A DNA stretch of 64,000 bases from NCBI RefSeq assembly GCF_006783905.1, contig NZ_VFPE01000008.1:1-64000 (forward strand), written 5' to 3'. Of the stretch, positions 1-8,400 are shown piece after piece. The stretch comes from Microbacterium kyungheense (lineage in GTDB: Bacteria; Actinomycetota; Actinomycetes; Actinomycetales; Microbacteriaceae). A program made the position numbers and the translations under genes. Below the pieces are notes generated by a model that saw nothing but the letters and a program-made list of their open reading frames with translations, searched no databases and was not told the DNA's origin. The first letter of the stretch is position 1, and every line of letters starts with the position of its first letter.

Positions 1-647
1 ACGTCGCCGGCGTCGAGCGCCTGGTTCAGCAGCAGCGCGGTGTCGTCGACCATGGGCCGCAGCCGGTCGGCGTACGACAGCAGGTCGTCGACGATCTCGT
101 CGCACGTGATGGCGCGGCGGTTGAAGACCTTGACCAGCAGGTGGTTCTTCTGGTCGAGGGCGCCCTCGACCTTCTGACGCAGGATGTTCTCGTCCGAACA
201 GGTCCTGCACGCGGATGCCGACGCGGTTGATCTTGTCGGCGTACGCGGGACCGATGCCCCGGCCGGTCGTGCCGATCATGCGCTTGCCGAGGAACCGCTC
301 GGTGACCTTGTCGAGCGTCCGGTGGTACTGCGTGATGATGTGCGCGTTGGCGCTCACCTTCAGACGCGACGTGTCGACACCGCGGGACTTCAGCGCCTCG
401 AGCTCTGCGAAGAGCACCTCCAGGTCGACGACGACGCCGTTGCCGATCACGGGTTGACGCCCGGAGACAGGATGCCCGAGGGCAGCAGGTGCAGGGCGTA
501 CTTCTCGTCGCCGATCACGACCGTGTGACCGGCGTTGTTGCCGCCGTTGAACTTGACCACCCAGTCGGTGCGCTCACCGAGGAGGTCGGTGGCCTTGCCC
601 TTGCCCTCGTCCCCCCACTGGACTCCGACGATCACGATGCCTGGCAT
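1..647 (-). CDS. purA: Adenylosuccinate synthetase, N-terminal part (runs off left edge; two apparent frameshifts)
   Basis: PurA joins IMP and aspartate, using GTP, in AMP synthesis. The start (ATG 645-647) follows a GGGGGAG ribosome site at 654-660. The N-terminus shows the family P-loop (QWGDEGKGK) and NNAGHTV. Only 66 codons are open in this frame: at 450-453 one base is missing (CCGTG where CCC-GTG is expected) and the protein continues in the next frame with VVVDLEVLF...SANAHIITQYHRTLDK...TTGRGIGPAY. At 194-195 one extra base (TTCGGACGAG where TTC-GAC-GAG is expected) restores the first frame, followed by LRQKVEGALDQKNHLLVKVF. Conservation continues across both shifts, and purA is normally essential, so sequencing error is more likely than real decay. 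The C-terminus lies outside the window. Confidence 0.93.
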
Positions 648-724
648 GGGCTACTCCCCCGTTTATTGGACGGTTACACCCCATCCTATCCAAGGGACCC
701 GTGACCGGCCGATATCGTGTGGCC

Positions 725-1458
725 ATGACGCGTACGCCGGGGTGGGCACAGGGCTGGACGATCGCGCGGGCGGCCATGGCCGCACTGACGGTGGCGGCGA
801 TCGTCGCGCAACTCGTGAAGTCGGTCGGGACGTCGATCGAGCTCGGACGCGACGTCGCCACGACGGTCGCGAACTTCTTCAGCTTCTTCACGATCCTCTC
901 CAACGCGGCGGCGGCCGTGGTGCTGCTGTGGGCTGCGGTGTGGTTCTGGACACGCGGCCGCCGCGCCGACGTCGAACCGGCCGGTCTCGCCGTCGCGCTG
1001 GCGTCCGTCAGCACGTACATGATCATCACCGGCATCGTCTACAACACCCTGCTGCGGGGCATCGAGCTTCCCCAGGGCAGCGAGCCGGTGTGGTGGTCGA
1101 ACGAGGTGCTGCACCTCGTGGGCCCGCTCTTCCTCCTCGCGGACGTGCTCTTCGCGCCGCTGCGCCGCGCGCTGTCGTGGCGATCGCTCTGGACGATCGT
1201 GGCGTTCCCGATCGTGTGGGTCGTGTACACGATGGTGCGCGGTCCGCTCGTGATCAACCCGGTCAGCGGCGACCCGTTCTGGTACCCGTATCCGTTCATG
1301 AACCCGAACAACCCGGGCGGGTGGCCGTCGGTCATCCTCTACGTCGTCGGCATCGCCATCGCCATCATCGCCGTCGGTTCCTTCGTCGTCTGGTGGGGTC
1401 GTCGCACCGCCGATCGAGCGGTTGTGGCATCTGTCCCCAAACGGCCGACACGTTGTAG
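725..1458 (+). CDS. Pr6Pr-family membrane protein, copy 1 (3' end uncertain)
   Basis: Integral membrane protein of about 230 residues with six hydrophobic segments; family function unknown. Motifs shared with the next gene are the N-terminal FFSFFTILSN, GIVYNTLLRG, VYTMVRGP and WYPYPFMNPN. The start at ATG 725 is preceded by TATCGT seven bases upstream, which suits a leaderless mRNA; GTG 701 with AAGGGA at 692-697 is an alternative. Similarity to copy 2 ends near 1425, but this frame has no stop there and stays open through the next gene to 2461. An indel near 1425-1440 would move it to the frame that stops at 1456-1458, and that end is used here. Lies divergent from purA. Confidence 0.75.
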
Positions 1459-1604
1459 ATCACACACAAGGTGCGGCATCCGACGCGCGCTTTCCGATCC
1501 GTCGCGTGCCAACTTTTCGCATCACCGCGTATTGCGAGAGCACCCTCGACCTCGTGAACACCGACTCGCACTCCGCGGGTCGCCGCATATCTGGGGGTGG
1601 TGTC

Positions 1605-2339
1605 ATGTACTGGGCATGGTTTCGGATCGCGGCCGCGATCGCCGGGTTCTCGGGAGTCGTCGCCGGCTTCATCGTGAACGTCGATCGCGCCGCACGGCAG
1701 GGCCAGGGGCTGGGCGACGTGCTCGCCAACTACTTCAGCCTCTTCACGATCGTGTCGACGCTCCTGAGCATCGGCACCCTGGTCGCGGCCGCGTCATGGA
1801 CGATGCGGCACCCGGGTTCCACGCGCGAGCCGCTCGGCATCGCGCTCGCCATGGGAGCGGTCACCGGACCGGTGCTGCTGCTGGGGGTCGTCTACAACGC
1901 GCTGCTGCGCGACCTCCCCTCGCCCGTCGCGCTCGGCGACACGGCGGGCATCGCGATGCTCGACCAGTACGCGGTCGAGGTGCTGCATGTCGCGCTGCCG
2001 CTGTACTTCATCCTCGACCTGCTGCTGGCCCCGCGACGTCGCGGACTGCCGTGGTGGTCGCTCGCCGTGTTCGTCGGCTACCCGCTGGCCTGGACGGGCT
2101 ACACGATGGTCCGCGGCGAGCGCGTCGCGAACCCCGACGGGACGACGCCGTGGTGGTACCCGTACCCCTTCCTCGACCCGCACGGTGCGGGCGGGTACAG
2201 CGCGGCATTCGTCTACATCGGCGCGATCATGGCGGCGTTCCTGGCGATCGGCACGATGATCATCATCATCGGGCGCTACCGCGACCGCCGCGCGACCCGC
2301 CACGGCTCGCCGGCTGCCCGCGGCGCCCTGCCGGTCTGA
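1605..2339 (+). CDS. Pr6Pr-family membrane protein, copy 2
   Basis: Tandem paralogue of the preceding gene, 244 residues and about six membrane spans. The shared landmarks are NYFSLFTIVST, GVVYNALLRD, GYTMVRGERV and WYPYPFLDPHGAGG. The ATG at 1605 follows a strong GGGGGTGG ribosome site at 1593-1600. The gene ends just before a perfect hairpin terminator. The pair looks like a local duplication; the biochemical role is not known from the sequence. Confidence 0.85.
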   Translation: MYWAWFRIAAAIAGFSGVVAGFIVNVDRAARQGQGLGDVLANYFSLFTIVSTLLSIGTLVAAASWTMRHPGSTREPLGIALAMGAVTGPVLLLGVVYNALLRDLPSPVALGDTAGIAMLDQYAVEVLHVALPLYFILDLLLAPRRRGLPWWSLAVFVGYPLAWTGYTMVRGERVANPDGTTPWWYPYPFLDPHGAGGYSAAFVYIGAIMAAFLAIGTMIIIIGRYRDRRATRHGSPAARGALPV

Positions 2340-2362
2340 GCAGTGCCGCCTTGAGCGACCGC

Positions 2363-2402
2363 GAGGGGACGGGATGCCGGTGGCTCGGCATCCCGTCCCC
2401 TC
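2363..2402. terminator. Bidirectional hairpin terminator
   Basis: Perfect 16-bp arms (2363-2378 and 2387-2402) enclose an 8-base loop, placed between the convergent stops at 2339 and 2421. There is no long T-tract, as is usual in high-GC actinobacteria. Confidence 0.8.
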
Positions 2403-2420
2403 TCTGTCGTGCGGCTCAGC

Positions 2421-5400
2421 TCAGCTCAGCTGACGGCGGCGGCGGCGGGCGACCAGTATGAGCGCCACGCCCCCGGCCAGGACGGCGAACCCGGCCAACA
2501 GCGCGAGCACCGTCGCACGGCCGTCCAGGCCGGTTGCCGGCAACGGCGGGTTGAACGTGTTCGTGACGACGATGTCCATGGCGACCGTGCCGATGACCGC
2601 GACGGTGGTGGTGCCGGTCAGCGGGACGCCGTCGATCGTGATCGTCGTCTGATCGGCGCCGCCCGTGTCGACCTCGGTGATCGAGCACTGCGCACCCGTG
2701 GGCAGGGTCGTCACGAGCGGACCGATCGGACCGCCGACCTGGTACGTCGCGTCACGCAGCAGCAGACCCGGTGCGGGATGCGACGCGTCGATGAGCACGC
2801 ACCGCACCGCGAAGCTGAACGAGCGGCCCGCGAAGTCGGCGGCCGCCCCGCCGTCGACGACCTTCCTCACGGTGATCGGCGGATCGCCGTACTGGTTGAA
2901 CAGCGCCACCGACGTCTGATCCTCGGCGTCCACGTTCGGCAGCGGTTGAAGCTCGGCGACAGGTCCGGCGACCGGATCGCCGGTCGTGCCGCCCTCGGTG
3001 ATCGTCACCGTCGTGGCAAGCGCATCCATGGTGTCGGTCTCGGTGATGGTGCATTCGGCGCCCTCGGGCAGCTCCGTCCACGTGAAGGTCTCGCCGTCGG
3101 CGATCGTCTGCGTCATGGGCTCGGCCGCAGTGACCTGCTGCTCGTCCCAGATGCAGGCGAGCTGCACCTCGAACGGACCGTACTCGACGGGATCGCCGTT
3201 GATGTCGATGGCGCCGCCGTTGTCGACGGTCTTGGTCACAGACACCTGCGCGAGGTTGAACGTGTTCTGCACCGTCAACGACGGCTGCGGCTGATCGTCC
3301 ACGCTCAGGATCGTCGGGTCGGTCTCGACCGTGAACGTGTAGCCCTCACCGTCGCCCGCGACCACGTTGCCGTCGGCGTCGAGGATCTCGGTCGAGTTCG
3401 CGCCGCCGGCATCCACCTCGATGAGACGGCACTCCGCGCCGGTCGGCAGGTTCTCCCACAGCGCGGTGGGCGAATCGGCGCTCACGACGCGGATGCGGCC
3501 CTCGGGGATGTCGACGATCTCTCCGTCGCGCACACAGGTGAGGCTCAACTCGTAGGCGGAGGTGCCGAACTTCTCGGCGCCGTCGCCCGCGAACGTCTTG
3601 GTCACCTCGAGTGAGCCGGTGAGGTACCAGTTCGTGGCGGTCACCGTGACGAGGCCGCCCTGTTCGGGGACCGTCCCGGTGCCGATGGAGGTGTCCTCGC
3701 CGTCGTTCGGGGTGATGACGACGGCGTCGGCGCCGTTGAGGTCGTCCTCCACCACCGTGCAGACCGAACCGGGAACGACCTGGTGGATCGACGTGGTGAA
3801 GCCGTTCTCGGCGTTCAGCTCCACCTGCGTGTCGAGCACGGTCTCGCCCGCGAACGTGCAGGTGACGGTGAAGGTGAACGTCTGGTCGAGGCCGAACTGG
3901 TCGGCGCCTGCACCCTCGAACTCCTTCACGAGCACCATGGCGGTCGCGTCATACAGGTTCGTGTAGGTCACGGTGTTCACCACCGCGGTGCTGTCGGGCT
4001 GCAGCTCGGGGATGACCACCGTGCGGGTGTCCTGATCGATGACCGGGGCGAGATCGCCCTCGGCGCCCGGCACATCCGCCTCGGTGATCGTGCTGTCGGC
4101 CTCACGGTCGTCCGTCTCGGTCACGGTGCACTCGGACCGTGCGGGAATCTCGGTGATCGTCTCGGTCTCTCCCGCATCCAGCGTGAAGGTCTCATCGACG
4201 ACGGTCGCACCCTGGTACGTGCAGACGACGTGGAACTCGAACTGCGTCGGAACGTTCGGGCTCTCGGACTCGACGAGCTTGCCGACCTGGAGCGAGGCCC
4301 ACTCATACGTGTTCTCCACCTCGAACCCGAACGTCTGGTCGGCATCCGTGACCGTGATCGACTCCGGCGATACCGTGGTGCCGGTCTGGCCCGCGTCGTC
4401 CTCCGCGACGGTGCAGATGGAGCCGACCGGCACGTCGGGGATCACGACCGGATCCTCACCCGGGACGATCGTCACGACGCCGCCGTCCGCGAGCGGCACG
4501 TCGGCGCCCTGCCAGGTGCACGAAACGGTGGCGGTGAACGACTCCGGCACCGGGAAGCCCTCGGGGGCGTCCACGGTCTTCTCGACCGAGATCAAGCCGT
4601 TCTCGAACACGTTGGTCACCGTCACGACGACCGGTGTATCGCCCTCGCCGACCGTCACGGGGGTGGGGGTGATCACCGGCGTGCCCGTCGCGAAGCCCTG
4701 ATCGGTCTCGGTCACGGTGCACTCGGCGCCCGTGGGCAGGCCTTGATAGAGCGCCGTGCCCGCACCCGTGATCGTGCGGGTCGCGCCGCCGGGGATCGTC
4801 ACGTCGACCGTCTCGCCGTTGACCTCGCGCGTGCACGCCAGGCTCACGGTGTAGGTATCGGTGGTCGCCGGGTCGAGCGCGTTCGCCGGGGTGCCGTCGA
4901 GCTCCTTCTGCACCTCGAGCGCGCCGACCGTGAAGGTGTTCGTGATGTCGGCCTCGACCGGCACCTCGGGGTCGTCGCCGACCGTCACGGTCACGCTGGG
5001 CGTCGAGTCGTTCGCGCCGCCCGTGTCGGGCTCGGTCACGGTGCACGACGCGCCGGTCGGCAGGTCATCGACCGTCCAGGTCAGGTCGTCGGGCGGCGTC
5101 AGCGTGTGCGTGTCCTGGAACACCGGGTCGGGGGTCGCGCCCTCGAGTGTGCAGGTCATCTCGACCGTGAACGGGGCGGTCGCCCACCCGCCGGGATCGA
5201 CGATCGTCTTCACAACCGACACCGAGCCCACCGTGTAGACGTTCTCGAACGCGACGGTCGTCAGGGCGGTGGTTGTTCCGTCGGCGTACGGGAGGATCGT
5301 GAAGGATGCCTCGTCCACGGTCACCGGATCGGCATCGCCCTCGGTGAGGGTGATGTCGGTGCTCGCGGCACCACCGGAGTCCGTCTCGGTCACGGTGCAC

Positions 5401-8400
5401 TCGGCGCCGGCGGGGATGCTGTCGAACGTCTTCGACTCGCCGTCCGCGAGCGTGAAGGTGCGGTCGGCCTCGGGGATCGTCTCCTGCTCGAGGTAGATGC
5501 AGCTCGCGGTGAACGAGTAGGTCCGGTCGTAGACGATGTCGCCGCCGTCCTGATCCACTGCCCCGCCGTTGTCGACGGACTTCTCAACCGTGAAGCCGCC
5601 GGCGAAGTACTCGTTCGAGATCTGGAAGAGCGTGCTCGCGGTGTCGCCCGAGTACGGATCCCACACCCGCGGGTCCTCGCTGTAGTCGCGATCCGCGATC
5701 ACCGACTCGGGATCGACGCTCCACTCGACGCCCGGCGTCACCGGGTCTTCGATGACCGAGCAGTCCGAGAACAGCGGCAGGTTCACCGGGCCGGTGGCGC
5801 TGTCGTAGACGAACACCGTGCCGTCGGCGGGCACCGACGGCCGGCTCGCGTCGGAGCCGTCGGCATGCAGCAGCGTGCTCTGCTCGTCGCCCGAGAAGCA
5901 GGTCACCAGCAGCGGATAGCTGTCGGGCAGGTCGATCGGCACCGCGAAGTCGGGCGCGGTGACCTCCTTCTGCATCTCGAGCTGACCGGTCGCGCCGGCG
6001 ACGCCGACCTTCTGCGGCTCGACGACGAGAGAGGCGCGCTCCGGCTGCGTCACGGTCGCAGCGGAGCGGGATGCCGTCGCGAACGAGTTCCACGCGACCG
6101 GCAGTCCGTCCGGCACGGCGGAGTTGGCCGGCAGGATGTACGGCGTCTGCGTGTCGTACGTCATCGTCAGCGTCTCGCCGGGCTCCAGGCCGGGCGCGGG
6201 GCCTTCACCGTCGCCCGCTCCGTACTGCAGGGCCAGCAGGATGCTGCGCGCCGCCTCCCGGTCGGCCTGCGTCGTCGATGCATCCACGAGCTGCCAGTCG
6301 AAGGGGCAGCTCGGATCGGGCGTCTCACCCTCGGTCCAGACCTTGATCGCGTTGGTGTTGCAGGACTGGCTCAGCTGGACCTTCGAAAGGTAGATGCCGT
6401 AGCTGGCGCCGGCTTCACCGGAGGTGAGCTCGCCGAAGTTCGCCGTCAGATTGCCGATGAGCGTGACCGGGAACTGAGAGTCGCGGTCACCCTCGACGAT
6501 GACGCCCTGATCGCCGACCGTCGGAAGGGTGTCGAGGGACGCGACGACACGCGCGCTGGTGTTCCCGGTGTTGGTGAAGTCCACGCGCCACGTCTCGAGA
6601 CCGCCCGGACGCGTGATCGGGGTGCAGGGGTAGGAGTAGAACCCGTTGTTCGTCACCCCCGGCACACTCGGGTCGCATCCGGCGGCATCGCCGTCGACGT
6701 TGAGCACGCCGAGGTCGTCGTCTCCCGCGACGTTGGGGTCACCGGCCTCGGTGCCCTTCACGTACTTCTTGGAGGCGATGGTGGCGATCGCGAGCGGAGC
6801 GATCGACGTGTCGGCCGAGCAGTCGGGCACGCCGGGTGGAGTGTTCTCGACCGGCTTGGGCACGAGGTCGGTCGTGGTGCCCTCGCACGTCTCGAACAGG
6901 CGGTCCGAGCTCACCGTCACCTCGTTGGTGACGATCGTGTCGGGGGTCACGTCGCTGCGGAACTTCAGCGGGGCGTGCACGGTGAGGATGGATCCCGCAT
7001 TGAAGACGAAGCCGTCCGGCGGAGTGATCGTGAGCAGCCCTGTCGCCGGATCGAGGGATGCCGAGAAACCCGGGTCGCCCGTCTGGCCCCCGCTGCCGCT
7101 CAACTCGAAGGTGTAGGCGGGTGGAGTGGGCTCGACCAGCAGCGAGCCGTTCGCGTCGGTCGCCACCTGGTCGACGATCGTGAACCCGGTCATGTTCCAC
7201 TGGCCGGTGTTGGTCGCGGTGATCACGTACGGGATGGTCGCGGTCTGCCCGATGAGAGCCGCAGTGCCGCGGGTCTTGGTGACCTTCACCGAGTTGGGCC
7301 GGTGCAGCACGATGGTGGTGTCGGCGGCGGAGCCCGACTGTTCGAACGTCTGGGCGCCGAACTGGGCGGTGCTGTAGGACTGCACGTCGTCGCTGATCAC
7401 GCCGAGGTCGGTCTCGCCCGGGTTCGGCTGCAGATCCGGCCGGGTCGTGCCGACCAGCACCGTCGGGTCGCTGCGCAGGTAGTCGCGGCGTTCTGTGGTC
7501 ATCGAGAACGTCAGCTGCGGGTTGTAGGGACGCTCCCACTGCAGCACGTTCCCGTCGCCGTCGACCTCCTGCGCGCGGAAACGCACGCCGACCACCGTCT
7601 CCGCGGGGACGCCCGCGGGCAGCGTGAAGCTGTGGATGCCGCCGGCGGGCGCATCCTCCCACTCGCCGTCGACCCAGCAGGGCGAGGTGTCGGTGATCGG
7701 TGCGCCGTTGCACGTGGCCTCGAGCACGCCTCCGTTGACGGTGTACTCGACGTCGCTGCCGGCGTCGTCATCGACCAGCACGTCCATCGCGACCTGGTTG
7801 ACCGGCGCGGGGACGTTGATCTGCGCCCCGAGGTAGTCCATGGTGTTCCAGAACGTGGGCGTCGTGTCGGTCAGGCTGAAGAACGTCGTGCGGGCCGTGC
7901 CGTTGGGCCGGCCGCCGAGCTGGGTGACGTAGCTGTTGGACTGGTCCTCGTAGACCGATTCAGGCGTGATCGACTTGGTCGTCGTGATCGCGTAGTTCGC
8001 GGCCACGATCACGAAGCTGTCGTTCGCGTCGTCGGCGCCGGTGCCGCACTGGTTGTCGGCGCACTCGACGAGGACGGGGCTCTCGAGCTGGACGTGCGTG
8101 TCGTTGACCAGAGACTCCCCTGCGGGGGTGACCGTGACGGGGCTCTCGTCCGACCGGAGCGTCTCGCGCAGCTGCCACGTGAGGGTCACCCCGCCCTGCG
8201 CCTGCGAGGGGATCACGGCGCTGCCGTCCGCAGAGCGGAAGGCGACCTCGATGCCGGTCGCCGCGATCAGGTCGTCCGGTCCGAGGGCCAGCGCCTCGTC
8301 GTACGTGTACGCGACCGGGCCGCCGCCCACGGTCAGCGTGACCGCCACCTCGTCGGTGGTGATGCCCTGGGGCACCTGGATCGCGTCGATGTCGTACAGG

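Noticed and set aside
701..2461. One 586-residue gene from 701 to 2461
   Set aside because: The second half is the shadow of the Pr6Pr copy 2 gene, and the text becomes arginine/histidine-rich and unlike any protein family.
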